NCBI RefSeq assembly: GCF_016755875.1
Contig: NZ_BNED01000005.1
Coordinates: 1,984,001 to 2,048,000 of the forward strand
Reading direction: 5' to 3'
DNA from: Streptomyces spororaveus
GTDB lineage: Bacteria; Actinomycetota; Actinomycetes; Streptomycetales; Streptomycetaceae
DNA length: 64,000 bases
The position numbers and the translations under genes are program-made. Positions 55,467-63,963 of the stretch are shown here, one piece after another. Numbering within the stretch: the stretch's first letter is position 1; each line of letters begins with the position of its first letter. The notes under the pieces are model-generated. The model was not told where the DNA came from and did not search any database. It was given only the letters and a program-made list of their open reading frames with translations.

Positions 55467-56728
55467 GGCAGCTCCACGGTGATGACGGTGGGACCCCCGA
55501 GGGGGCTTTCGATCATGATGGTTCCGTCGACGGACCCTACGCGTTTGCGCAGGCCGACCAGGCCGGTGCCGCGGGCGGGGTCGGCGCCGCCCACCCCGTC
55601 GTCGGTGACGGTGATGCGCAGCAGGTCCCCGCCACCGGGCCCGCCGGGCACGGGGCCGCGTACGACGTGGACCCGGCAGTGGTCCGCCCCGGCGTGTTTG
55701 GCGACGTTGGCGAGGGTCTCGGAGACCACGAAGTAGGCGACGGCCTCCACGGTGGCACCGGGCCGCGCGGCGATGTCCACGGTCAGTTCGACGGGGAACG
55801 GCGCCCGGGCGGCGATGCCGGAGAGCGCCGCGTCGAGCCCGCGGTCCTCCAGTACGGCCGGATGCAGGCCCCGTACCAGGCTGTTCAGCTCCTCGATGGC
55901 TTCCTTCGCCTCGCGGTGCGCCTCGTCGATGACGGCCTTGGCCTCGGGCGGCAGGTCGGGGAGGGTGGCGCGGGCGATGCCGAGGTTCATGGCGAGGGCG
56001 ACCAGGCGCTGCTGGGCTCCGTCGTGCAGGTCCCGTTCGATCCGGCGGCGTTCGAGGTCGGCGGCGTCCAGCACCCCGGCCCGGCTCTCCGCGAGGTCCT
56101 CGACCCGCCGCTCCAGTTCGCGGGCCCGGTTCGGGCCGAGGAGGGCGGCCGCGGCGACGGCGTCCAGCCGGGCGAAGAGGGCGGCGAGCCAGGGCGCGGC
56201 GAGCAGCAGCAGGACGCCGGCCGCGGTGATGGCGTCGTACTCGTTGGTCCAGCCGGGAGTCCGGGTGTCGGCGGGCAGGATCCAGAACCAGCCGTAGACG
56301 CAGGTGGCGGCGGTCCCGAAGGCCCAGGCGAGGACCACCAGCGCGCCGGCGAGGGCGGCGAGCGGGCTGACCAGCAGGTGGTAGCCGTACTGCCGCCAGG
56401 TCGACTCGGAGCGCAGCCGCCGGGCCAGCGCGCGCGGGGTGAACCGGCCGCCCTCGTGTACGACCTTGGGCACGTCGAGGCCGAGCAGGGCCCAGAACCG
56501 GCTGCGTTGGAGTCGGGTCAGCAGCGGGCAGAGCGCCAGGACGAGGAGCAGCGGGAGCGTGCCGGTCCCGGGCGCCGTGACGGCGTAGGTGAGGCCGAGG
56601 AGCACGGGCAGGGCGGGCGGGATCGCGGCCGCGGTGAAGGCCGTGTTGCGCCAGGCCCATGCCGACCACGGCGCGTGCGCCGTGATCCAGGTGTACGTAC
56701 GCCTCGGCGCGCCCCCGCGAATTGCCAT
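55454..56728 (-). CDS. Sensor histidine kinase (HisKA_3 type)
   Basis: This 424-residue kinase has an N-terminal membrane region of four or more helices (ALPVLLGLTYAVTAPGTGTL..., ALAGALVVLAWAFGTAATCV). HisKA_3 with H-box ERRRIERDLHDGAQQRLVAL (~residues 235-254) is followed by an HATPase domain (SETLANVAKHAGADH, DDGVGGADPARGTGLVGLRK). It autophosphorylates on the H-box His and passes phosphate to the adjacent regulator. ATG at 56728 (MAIRGGAPRRTYTW) is chosen; upstream TTG at 56827 is not favoured. The genes overlap. Confidence 0.92.
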   Translation of the reverse strand: MAIRGGAPRRTYTWITAHAPWSAWAWRNTAFTAAAIPPALPVLLGLTYAVTAPGTGTLPLLLVLALCPLLTRLQRSRFWALLGLDVPKVVHEGGRFTPRALARRLRSESTWRQYGYHLLVSPLAALAGALVVLAWAFGTAATCVYGWFWILPADTRTPGWTNEYDAITAAGVLLLLAAPWLAALFARLDAVAAAALLGPNRARELERRVEDLAESRAGVLDAADLERRRIERDLHDGAQQRLVALAMNLGIARATLPDLPPEAKAVIDEAHREAKEAIEELNSLVRGLHPAVLEDRGLDAALSGIAARAPFPVELTVDIAARPGATVEAVAYFVVSETLANVAKHAGADHCRVHVVRGPVPGGPGGGDLLRITVTDDGVGGADPARGTGLVGLRKRVGSVDGTIMIESPLGGPTVITVELPCGL

Positions 56729-56904
56729 GGCCCATACGGTAATCGCACTGCTCAGGGGTCCGACATCATGCGGGCACCCGCCCGGGGGTGTACCTGGCAC
56801 CACCTCCGATCCGGACCATGGGGCCAATGACCCGGCGGGCCCGGGCGACGAGGCTGGTGGTGTGCCCGGGGGACGGACCGCCGGGCGGGAAGGACACCCT
56901 CGCC

Positions 56905-57336
56905 ATGGCTCTCGTCGTGCCGCAGGCCCGCACTTGGCGCGCCACCCGCACCACCCGCCCCGCCCGCGCCCTCCGCACCCCTCGGACGGCCACCGTGCTC
57001 ACCGGCGCCGGACTGGCGCTGCTGCCCTGGGTCGTGGTGCTGGCGAGGACGATGCCGCAGACCACCGAGGTCTCCCACTGGTCCACGGCGTGGATCGGCC
57101 TGGACCTGATGCTGGCCGCCGGGCTGACCGGGACCGGGGTGCTGCTGCGCAGGCGAGATCCCCGGGCGTCCCCGCTCGCGGCGGCGACGGCCGCGCTGCT
57201 GGTGATGGACGCCTGGTTCGACGTCACGACCTCGGCCGGGACCGGCGGTCAGGGGATGGCGCTGCTGCTGGCGGCGGGCGCCGAACTGCCGTTGGCGGTC
57301 GCCTGCGCGGTGGTGGCGGGGCGCCGGCCGCGCTGA
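56905..57336 (+). CDS. Small integral membrane protein of unknown function
   Basis: This 143-residue protein has a basic N-terminus and three or four helices (ATVLTGAGLALLPWVVVLAR; WIGLDLMLAAGLTGTGVLLR; ASPLAAATAALLVMDAWFDV; LLLAAGAELPLAVACAVVAG). The motifs HWSTAWIGLDLMLAAGL and DAWFDVTTS look conserved among streptomycete proteins I recall. It has no assigned function. ATG at 56905 follows GGAAGGA; the frame opens at 56788 but those residues lack support. It is divergent from the kinase. Confidence 0.75.
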   Translation: MALVVPQARTWRATRTTRPARALRTPRTATVLTGAGLALLPWVVVLARTMPQTTEVSHWSTAWIGLDLMLAAGLTGTGVLLRRRDPRASPLAAATAALLVMDAWFDVTTSAGTGGQGMALLLAAGAELPLAVACAVVAGRRPR

Positions 57337-57425
57337 CGCCCCCCGGCTCCCGCACACCGGCGGCCGGCGCGGCCGGTGTCCGATTCGTTCAAGACGGGCG
57401 CCCGGTGCGCGCCTAGCCTGCTGAC

Positions 57426-57827
57426 ATGACTCCTCGACTCGACCTGATCGGCATGGTGGTCTCCGACATGGCCGCCTCACTCGCCTTCTACCGCCGCCTC
57501 GGGCTGGACATCCCGGCCGAGGCGGACGCCCTGCCGCACGTGGAGGCCGTCCTGCCCAGTGGCCTGCGGATCGCGTGGGACACGGAGGACACCGTCCGCT
57601 CCTTCGACCCGTCGTGGACCCCTCCCACCGGCGACGGCCGCCGGGACCTGGCCTTCCTGTGCGACTCCCCCGCCGAGGTGGACGCGCTCTACGCCGAACT
57701 GACCGGCGCCGGGCACACCGGGCACCTGAAGCCCTGGGACGCCTTCTGGGGCCAGCGCTACGCCGTCGTCCTCGACCCGGACGGCTCCGGGGTCTCGCTC
57801 TTCGCCCCGTCGGCCCCGGCGGCGTAG
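57426..57827 (+). CDS. VOC-family (glyoxalase/bleomycin-resistance fold) protein
   Basis: This 133-residue protein starts MTPRLDLIGMVVSDMAASLA and has two babab modules typical of the vicinal-oxygen-chelate fold, ending with YAVVLDPDGSGVSLFAP. Metal ligands are only partly conserved (a histidine in LPHVEAVLP and the acidic DPDGSG region), so it may be an enzyme or a binding protein. Its last 70 bases overlap the convergent AraC gene. Confidence 0.85.
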   Translation: MTPRLDLIGMVVSDMAASLAFYRRLGLDIPAEADALPHVEAVLPSGLRIAWDTEDTVRSFDPSWTPPTGDGRRDLAFLCDSPAEVDALYAELTGAGHTGHLKPWDAFWGQRYAVVLDPDGSGVSLFAPSAPAA

Positions 57828-58498
57828 GCCCGCAGGGTCGTCCCGGCCAGCGCCCGCACCTCACGGGCGAGATGCGCCTGGTCGGCGTACCCGGCGACGC
57901 AGGCGACCTCGGCGTACGGCAGGCCCGCGCGGGCCAGGGCCAGGGCGCGGCGCAGCCGCAGGATGCGGCCGAGCGTGCGCGGACCGTATCCGAAGGCGGC
58001 GAGCGAGCGCCGGTGCAGCTGCCGCTCCCCGAGGCCGGCCGCGCGGGCGATCGCGGCCACCGCCTCCCCCGCGCCCAGCCGGGCCACGACCTCGGCGGCC
58101 AGCGGGTCGGGCGCCGCGGCCGTGGCCGCGCGGGTGCGGGCCAGGGCTTCGAGGCCCTCGCGCGCGTCCCCGTAGGCCTCGACCAGCCCGGAGGCCCGGC
58201 GCGTCTCGCGGGCGGGCCAGAGGTCGGCCAGCTCGACGCGCCGGTCCCGCAGCGCGTGCGCCGGTACGCCGAGCAGCGCGGGCGCGGTGCCGGGCGCGAA
58301 GCGGATCCCGGCGAAGGCGCCGCCGGGGATCTCGCCGGCCGGATGCGGCCCGGTGTCGGGCCCGGCCACCAGCAGCCGCCCGTCGACCCACAGCAGGTCC
58401 ATGCAGCCGTCGGGCAGCACCGCCGAGCCGCCGCGCGCGGTGGTGCGCCACAGCACGGCTCCGGGGACGTCCCGGGACGGAGCTTCCTCGTACACCAC
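57758..58498 (-). CDS. AraC-family transcriptional regulator
   Basis: This 246-residue protein has an N-terminal cupin-like DUF6597-type sensing region (residues ~1-110, GGSAVLPDGCMDLLWVDGRL) and a C-terminal AraC double helix-turn-helix (AIARAAGLGERQLHRRSLAA, then AEVACVAGYADQAHLAREVR). The gene overlaps the VOC gene on the opposite strand by 70 bases at the 3' ends. ATG at 58498 fits the family start. It may regulate the VOC gene; no operator was identified. Confidence 0.87.
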   Translation of the reverse strand: MVYEEAPSRDVPGAVLWRTTARGGSAVLPDGCMDLLWVDGRLLVAGPDTGPHPAGEIPGGAFAGIRFAPGTAPALLGVPAHALRDRRVELADLWPARETRRASGLVEAYGDAREGLEALARTRAATAAAPDPLAAEVVARLGAGEAVAAIARAAGLGERQLHRRSLAAFGYGPRTLGRILRLRRALALARAGLPYAEVACVAGYADQAHLAREVRALAGTTLRAYAAGADGAKSETPEPSGSRTTA

Positions 58499-58583
58499 TC
58501 CAGGTTAAGGACCGGGCGTCTCTTTCGGATCAGGCCCGGCGCGCCTCGGTGGGGCGGGAGGGTACCGGTGGAGGATCGGTGGG

Positions 58584-58619
58584 GCGGTGGATGCGGCCGA
58601 TGCGGGCCGCATCCACCGC
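58584..58619. promoter_or_regulatory. 15-bp perfect inverted repeat in a divergent promoter region
   Basis: GCGGTGGATGCGGCC (58584-58598) is the exact reverse complement of 58605-58619, loop GATGCG. It sits between the divergent AraC and methyltransferase genes, where no terminator is needed, so it may be an operator or RNA leader hairpin. Confidence 0.5.
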
Positions 58620-58620
58620 G

Positions 58621-58658
58621 TCCACGCTGACGACCCCTGTCCACGCTGACCACCCCTG
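58621..58658. repeat. Two tandem 19-base repeats
   Basis: TCCACGCTGACGACCCCTG (58621-58639) is repeated at 58640-58658 with one change (18/19). It lies directly after the 15-bp inverted repeat and ~50 bases before the methyltransferase gene. Confidence 0.85.
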
Positions 58659-58709
58659 TCCGCCGTGTCCGCCGCACGCCCTTTCCCCGCCCCGTGATGA
58701 GGTCCGGCC

Positions 58710-59543
58710 GTGAATCTCCCCGACGACGACCCGCCGCCGCGTCCTGACGGCGTGAGCGGCGGCCGCTACGGCGAGGCGGTGTTCCGCCCGGAGCTCGCGG
58801 GCGAGGACGAGCGCATCGACCTCGGCGCGCTCGCCTACGACGACTTCACGCTGGCCCGGCTGCGCGCGCTGGGCGCCGGACCGGGCTGGCGCTGCCTGGA
58901 CGTGGGCGCGGGAACGGGCACGGTCGCCCGGCTCCTCCTGGACCGGGCCGGGGTCTCGGAGGTCCTCGCCGTCGACCGGGACACGGCCTTCCTCAGGGCG
59001 CACCCGACGCCGGGGCTCACTCCCCTGGAGGCGGACATCACCGCCCTGGACTTCAGTCCCGGACGGTTCCGGCTGGTGCACGCCCGGTTCGTGCTGATGC
59101 ACCTGCGGAACTGGCCGCGGATGATCGGCAAGCTCGCCTCCCTGGTCGCCCCGGGCGGGGTCCTGGTCCTCGGCGACGCGGTCGACCTGACCACCCCCGC
59201 AGCGCCCACGACCACGTACGGCCGCGTGATGCGGGCGATGTGGCAGGGGCTCGGGGACAGCCTGGGCACCGACGTGTCCTGGGTGCCGGACTATCCCGCG
59301 CACCTGCGGGAAGCCGGTCTGCTGTCCGTGGGGGCCGAGATCCTGGTCCCGCCGCTGCTGCCGGGCAGCCCCATCAGCCGGTTCTGGGCCGGTACGTGGG
59401 AGCGCGCGCGGGGGCCGATGACGGCCACCGGGCTGGTCGACGACGCGGCGATCGACGCGGCGATCCGCTACCTGGACTCGCCGGACTGCGCCGCGCTCTC
59501 CCCCGGCCTGCTCACCGCCTGGGGCGTGAAGGGCCCCGAGTGA
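58710..59543 (+). CDS. SAM-dependent class I methyltransferase
   Basis: This 277-residue cytosolic enzyme has a Rossmann methyltransferase fold: motif I LDVGAGTGTVARLLL (residues ~62-76), an acidic loop AVDRD, motif II-like EADITALDF and motif III VAPGGVLVLGD. Substrate unknown; C-terminal half is divergent. GTG at 58710 (MNLPDDDPPPRPDG) is used. It ends 20 bases before the end of the convergent YihY gene. Confidence 0.85.
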   Translation: MNLPDDDPPPRPDGVSGGRYGEAVFRPELAGEDERIDLGALAYDDFTLARLRALGAGPGWRCLDVGAGTGTVARLLLDRAGVSEVLAVDRDTAFLRAHPTPGLTPLEADITALDFSPGRFRLVHARFVLMHLRNWPRMIGKLASLVAPGGVLVLGDAVDLTTPAAPTTTYGRVMRAMWQGLGDSLGTDVSWVPDYPAHLREAGLLSVGAEILVPPLLPGSPISRFWAGTWERARGPMTATGLVDDAAIDAAIRYLDSPDCAALSPGLLTAWGVKGPE

Positions 59544-59563
59544 TCGGCTGTGGCCCGGTGCGC

Positions 59564-60679
59564 TCAGTGCTTGCGCAGCCGCGAGTGGTAGTCCTCCGGC
59601 GGCAGGAACTTCGACCACCGCTCCGGGAACTCCGACGGCATCCCGTCGTCCTCGTCGTCCTCCGACTCGCCCTCCGCCATCGCCCGCCAGGCGGCGGCCC
59701 GCGCGATCAGCTGGGCGGCCTCCGCCTCGCGGACCCGCTCGTTCGCCTCGCGCGCCGCCGCCGTGGCCACGGAGGGCCAGACGCGGTCGATCGCGGCGTT
59801 GACGGCGGCCCCGACCAGTACCGCGAAGGCCGAGATGCCGATCCACAGCAGGACGGCCACGGGCGCGGCCAGGGATCCGTAGATCGTCGGCCCCTCCACC
59901 GTGTTGGTGAGGTAGATCCGCAGCAGGAACGAGCCCAGCACCCACATGGCGAGGGCCACCAGCGCCCCGGGCACGTCCTCGATCCACGGCGAGCGCACGG
60001 GCACGGACACGTGGTAGAGCGTCGTGAGGAAGGCGATGGACAGCAGGGTCACGGTCGGCCAGTACAGGACCGCGATCACCTCGGTGCCCCAGGGCACCAG
60101 CCGGACGACCGCGTCCGGGCCCACCACCATCAGCGGCAGCACGATCGCGCCGATCAGCAGGGCGATGATGTAGAGCAGGAAGGCCAGCAGCCGGGTCTTG
60201 ACGATGCCGCGCTGGCCGTCGAGGCCGTACATCACGGTGATGGTGTCGATGAAGACGTTGACGGCGCGCGATCCCGACCACAGGGCGAAGGCGAAACCGA
60301 GCGAGATCAGGTCGGGGCGGCCGCTGCGGGTGACGTCGTCGAGCAGGGGCCGCGCGATGTCGTTGACGCCCCGGTCGGACAGGACCGTGCCGACCGCCGC
60401 CAGGATGTTCTCCTCGATGCTTTCGACCGTACGGGTGTCCGTCCAGCCGTCCACGTAGCCGAGCAGACCCAGCAGGCCCAGGAAGAGCGGGGGCAGTGAG
60501 AGCAGCGTGAAGAACGCCGCCTCGGCCGCGAGCCCGAGGATCCGGTACTCGATGCACGAGTTGACGGTGTCCTTCAGCAGCAGCCAGCCCATCTTCCGCA
60601 TCGAGACGTTGCGGTAGAGGGCGCGGGCCCGGTGGAGCCGTCCTGGGATCCGCTCGGGTGTTTCTTTTGCTGGCTGCAC
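59564..60679 (-). CDS. YihY/BrkB-family inner membrane protein
   Basis: This 371-residue protein has about six helices (ILGLAAEAAFFTLLSLPPLF, LFLGLLGLLGYVDGW, LLAFLLYIIALLIGAIVLPL, GALVALAMWVLGSFLLRIYL, VAVLLWIGISAFAVLVGAAV). These and the motif EAAFFTLLSLPPL are characteristic of YihY/BrkB. Its tail is acidic (EGESEDDEDDG). Function is unknown; the RNase BN label once given to this family is wrong. GTG at 60679 has 17 bases to the divergent aidB-like gene, so promoters overlap. Confidence 0.9.
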   Translation of the reverse strand: MQPAKETPERIPGRLHRARALYRNVSMRKMGWLLLKDTVNSCIEYRILGLAAEAAFFTLLSLPPLFLGLLGLLGYVDGWTDTRTVESIEENILAAVGTVLSDRGVNDIARPLLDDVTRSGRPDLISLGFAFALWSGSRAVNVFIDTITVMYGLDGQRGIVKTRLLAFLLYIIALLIGAIVLPLMVVGPDAVVRLVPWGTEVIAVLYWPTVTLLSIAFLTTLYHVSVPVRSPWIEDVPGALVALAMWVLGSFLLRIYLTNTVEGPTIYGSLAAPVAVLLWIGISAFAVLVGAAVNAAIDRVWPSVATAAAREANERVREAEAAQLIARAAAWRAMAEGESEDDEDDGMPSEFPERWSKFLPPEDYHSRLRKH

Positions 60680-60696
60680 GTCCTTACGGTATCCGC

Positions 60697-62340
60697 ATGG
60701 CAGCCACCACCCACACAGTCAGCAACCAGGCCCCGCCCCTGGTGGGGTACGACGTCTACGGCGGCGATCGGGCCCTCACCGAGGGCATCGAGCGTCACCT
60801 GGCCTCCGCGGATCCCGAACTCCTCGGCGAGGTAAGGGAGGAGCTCACCGACCTCGGGCGCGCGGCCGGTTCCGCGCAGGCCCAGGAATGGGGTGTGCAG
60901 TCGAACGAGAATCCGCCCAAGCTGCGGACGCACGACCGCTACGGGAACCGGATCGACGAGGTCGATTTCCACCCGGCCTGGCACCGGCTGCTCGGGCACG
61001 CCGTGACCTCGGGGCTCACCGACGCCTGGGGGCGTCCGGCCGGGCACCTGCGCCGGGCCGCCGGTTTCTTCGTCTGGTCGCAGGCCGAGGCGGGGCACGG
61101 CTGCCCGATCTCGATGACGCACGCCGCCGTGCCGGCGCTGCGCACCGATCCGGTGCTCGCCGCCGAATGGGAGCCCCGGCTGACCTCGCACGTGTACGAG
61201 CAGGGGCTGCGGCCGGCCGCCGAGAAGGGCGGTGTGCTCTTCGGCATGGGGATGACGGAGAAGCAGGGCGGCAGCGACGTACGGGCGAACACGACGGCCG
61301 CGGTACCTCTGGACGCTTCCGGCGAGTACCTGCTGACCGGGCACAAGTGGTTCTGCTCGGCGCCGATGTGCGACGGCTTCCTGGTGCTGGCGCAGGCTCC
61401 GGGCGGGCTGACGTGCTTCCTGGTGCCGCGGGTGCTGCCGGACGGTACGCGCAACGTCTTCGCGATCCAGCGGCTGAAGGACAAGCTGGGCAACAAGTCG
61501 AACGCGTCGAGCGAGGTGGAGTTCGACGGGACCTGGGCGCGGCGGGTCGGCGAGGAGGGCCGCGGGGTGCGGACCATCATCGAGATGGTCGCGGCGACCC
61601 GGCTGGACTGTGTCATCGGCTCGGCCTCGCTGATGCGGCAGGCCCTGACGCAGGCGGTGCACCACGCGGAGCACCGCTCTGCCTTCGGAGCACCGCTCAT
61701 CGACCAGCCGCTGATGCGCAACGTGCTCGCCGACCTCGCCCTGGAGTCGGAGGCCGCGACCACCCTGACCCTGCGCCTGGCGGCCGCCAACGACGCCGGG
61801 ACCGAGCAGGAGAAGGCCTTCCTGCGCCTCGCCGTGCCCGCCGCCAAGTACTGGGTGACCAAGCGCTGTACGCCGATGGTGGCGGAGGCCCTGGAATGTC
61901 TGGGGGGCAACGGCTACGTAGAGGAGTCGGGGCTGCCCAGACTGCTGCGCGAATCCCCGCTGAACTCCATCTGGGAGGGCTCGGGCAACGTGCAGGCGCT
62001 GGACGTACTGCGCGCCCTCCAGCGCGAGCCGCAGGCGCTGAACGCCTTCCTCCAGGAGGTCGGCCTGGCCCGGGGCGCGGACCACCGGCTGGATTCGGCC
62101 ATCAAGGACCTGCTGACGGATCTCGCCGATCTGGAGGGCATCGAGGCACGGGCCCGCCGGGTCGTCGAGCGCATGGCGCTGGTGCTCCAGGGATCGCTGC
62201 TGGTGCGGTGGGCCCCGCCGGAGGTCGCGGACGCCTTCTGCGCCTCGCGGCTGGGCGGCGACTGGGGCACGGCCTTCGGCACGCTGCCGCACAGCCTGGA
62301 CCTGCGCGCGGTGGTGGAACGGGCGCGGATCGCGGACTAG
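60697..62340 (+). CDS. aidB: AidB-like acyl-CoA dehydrogenase
   Basis: This 547-residue flavoprotein aligns by eye with E. coli AidB over its full length. NQAPPLVGYDVYGGDRALTE, PITMTHA-type SMTHAAVPAL, MGMTEKQGGSDVRANTT, RLKDKLGNKSNASSEVEF, GGNGYVEESGLPRL and PLNSIWEGSGN are all conserved. Family knowledge: AidB is an alkylation-response protein with an FAD-binding acyl-CoA dehydrogenase fold that binds DNA. ATG at 60697 (MAATTHTVSN) fits the family. A GAF regulator lies downstream; whether it controls aidB is unknown. Confidence 0.93.
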   Translation: MAATTHTVSNQAPPLVGYDVYGGDRALTEGIERHLASADPELLGEVREELTDLGRAAGSAQAQEWGVQSNENPPKLRTHDRYGNRIDEVDFHPAWHRLLGHAVTSGLTDAWGRPAGHLRRAAGFFVWSQAEAGHGCPISMTHAAVPALRTDPVLAAEWEPRLTSHVYEQGLRPAAEKGGVLFGMGMTEKQGGSDVRANTTAAVPLDASGEYLLTGHKWFCSAPMCDGFLVLAQAPGGLTCFLVPRVLPDGTRNVFAIQRLKDKLGNKSNASSEVEFDGTWARRVGEEGRGVRTIIEMVAATRLDCVIGSASLMRQALTQAVHHAEHRSAFGAPLIDQPLMRNVLADLALESEAATTLTLRLAAANDAGTEQEKAFLRLAVPAAKYWVTKRCTPMVAEALECLGGNGYVEESGLPRLLRESPLNSIWEGSGNVQALDVLRALQREPQALNAFLQEVGLARGADHRLDSAIKDLLTDLADLEGIEARARRVVERMALVLQGSLLVRWAPPEVADAFCASRLGGDWGTAFGTLPHSLDLRAVVERARIAD

Positions 62341-62647
62341 GGGAGAGCCCCCGTCGGGCTCCATGGCGGTCCCCAAACCGTTCCCGGCCGGGATCCGGGC
62401 CCGTCACCGGTACAGGGGCGGCGCCGCGCCGACTCGGCACCACCCCTGATCCGAAGCCCCGAGGAGGAGCCGGCACGCCGCTCTGCGGCGTCCGGACAGT
62501 TTCGGTCGGCCGACCGGGACTTGGCGAGAGTTGCATACCGTTGCAACCTTTGAGTCGGCAGTCGTCCCCCGGGGTGCCCGGGAGGCGGCACACGCGGGCC
62601 GCCCGGGCGGCCCGCGCCGTACGTCCTGTTCGCACGGGGAGGTTCCG
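62341..62647. other. Intergenic region before the GAF regulator
   Basis: This holds a short hairpin GAGCCC (62345-62350) / GGGCTC (62356-62361) just after the aidB stop, probably its terminator, and the palindrome described separately at 62530-62547. No gene is credible between them. Confidence 0.6.
62530..62547. promoter_or_regulatory. Palindrome GTTGCA-N6-TGCAAC
   Basis: GTTGCATACCGTTGCAAC has perfect 6-base arms and a 6-base spacer. It lies 101 bases before the GTG of the GAF-domain regulator in an AT-richer patch. It is a likely operator, perhaps for autoregulation. Confidence 0.6.
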
Positions 62648-63958
62648 GTGGCCGACACCACAGGCAGCACGGTCGATGCGGCACGCGTCTCGGCCATGGA
62701 CGCGCGGGCCGCGGCACGTCTGCTCAAGGGGGTGCGGGCGGCGGCGCTGGCCGGGGACCGGCCGCCGGCCGCGCCCCGGCCGGAGATCGCCGAGTCCTGG
62801 CGCCGGATGCTGGCCCGCGGGGTGCACCCGGACCGGGACGCGCGCTCGCGGATGCTGTCGGCCGCCGAGACCGAGGAGCGGCGGCACGCGTCGCCGCTGC
62901 GGGAGATCCTGCCCGTGCTGCGCGAGGGGCTGCTGCCCGCCCTGGACGAGTCCCTGCACATCATGGTCGTCGCGGACGCGGACGGGCGGCTGCTGTGGCG
63001 GGAGGGCCACTCCTCCATCCTGCGCAAGGCGGACCGGCTCGGTTTCGCGGTCGGGGCCGACTGGGACGAGGCCGTCGTCGGTACGAACGGGGTGGGCACG
63101 GCCCTGGTGGCCGGGCGCCCGGTACAGGTGTTCTCGGCCGAGCACTTCGTCTCCAGCCACCACGACTGGACCTGCGCCGGGGCGCCCGTACGGGATCCGC
63201 GCGACGGCAGGCTGCTGGGCGTGGTCGACGTCAGCGGGCCGCTGGCCACCATGCACCCGGCGACGCTGACGTGGGTGAGCTCGGTGGCCCGGCTCGCGGA
63301 GCGGGAGCTGCGGCTGCGGCACCTGGAGTCGCTGGAGCGGCTGCGGACGGTGGCCGCCCCACTGCTGGCCCGGCTGCCGGGGCGGGCGCTGGCCGTGGAC
63401 CCGAACGGCTGGACGGCGGCGGTGACGGGCCTGGCCCCGGCGGAGCGGATCCCGCTGCCGAAGGCCTTCGGGCCGGGCCGGGTGTGGGTGCCGCGGCTCG
63501 GGGAGTGCGTGGTGGAGCCGCTGCCGGGCGGCTGGCTGCTGCGGGTGGCCCAGGACCGGCACGGCACGGCGGCGACCCGGATCGTCCTGGACCTCAGCCG
63601 GGCGGGATGCTGGTCGGCGACGGTGTACGGGCCCTCCGGGAGCTGGTCGCAGGAGCTGAGCCCGCGCCATGCGGAGCTGCTGTTCCTCCTGGCGGAGAGC
63701 CCGCGGGGGCATTCGGCGGCGGAGCTGGCCGGGGAGCTGTTCGGGGACCCGACGCGCACGGTGACGGTGCGGGCGGAGCTGTCCCGCGTACGCCGTCACC
63801 TCGCGGGCGTGCTGACGCACCGGCCGTACCGTTTCGCGGAGGACGTGGAGGTGGAGCTGATCCGGCCCGAGGACCCGGCCGCACTGCTCCCGCACTCGAC
63901 CGCGCCCTCGGTGGTGCGGGCCCGCCTGGGCCGGACGGGGCCCGGCATGATTCCCTGA
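62648..63958 (+). CDS. GAF-domain AcoR-like transcriptional regulator
   Basis: This 436-residue protein has an N-terminal AcoR-like part (EIAESWRRMLARGVHPDRDA, residues ~45-65), a GAF domain (~95-215; VVGTNGVGTALVAGRPVQVF, HHDWTCAGAPVRDPRDGRLL) and a C-terminal DNA-binding part (ELAGELFGDPTRTVTVRAEL). It lacks the sigma-54 ATPase of true AcoR. Related actinomycete proteins lie beside aldehyde/acetoin-type dehydrogenase genes; no such gene is in view. GTG at 62648 follows GGGGAGG at good spacing; the earlier ATG at 62531 would overlap the palindrome. Confidence 0.87.
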   Translation: MADTTGSTVDAARVSAMDARAAARLLKGVRAAALAGDRPPAAPRPEIAESWRRMLARGVHPDRDARSRMLSAAETEERRHASPLREILPVLREGLLPALDESLHIMVVADADGRLLWREGHSSILRKADRLGFAVGADWDEAVVGTNGVGTALVAGRPVQVFSAEHFVSSHHDWTCAGAPVRDPRDGRLLGVVDVSGPLATMHPATLTWVSSVARLAERELRLRHLESLERLRTVAAPLLARLPGRALAVDPNGWTAAVTGLAPAERIPLPKAFGPGRVWVPRLGECVVEPLPGGWLLRVAQDRHGTAATRIVLDLSRAGCWSATVYGPSGSWSQELSPRHAELLFLLAESPRGHSAAELAGELFGDPTRTVTVRAELSRVRRHLAGVLTHRPYRFAEDVEVELIRPEDPAALLPHSTAPSVVRARLGRTGPGMIP

Positions 63959-63963
63959 GCTGC

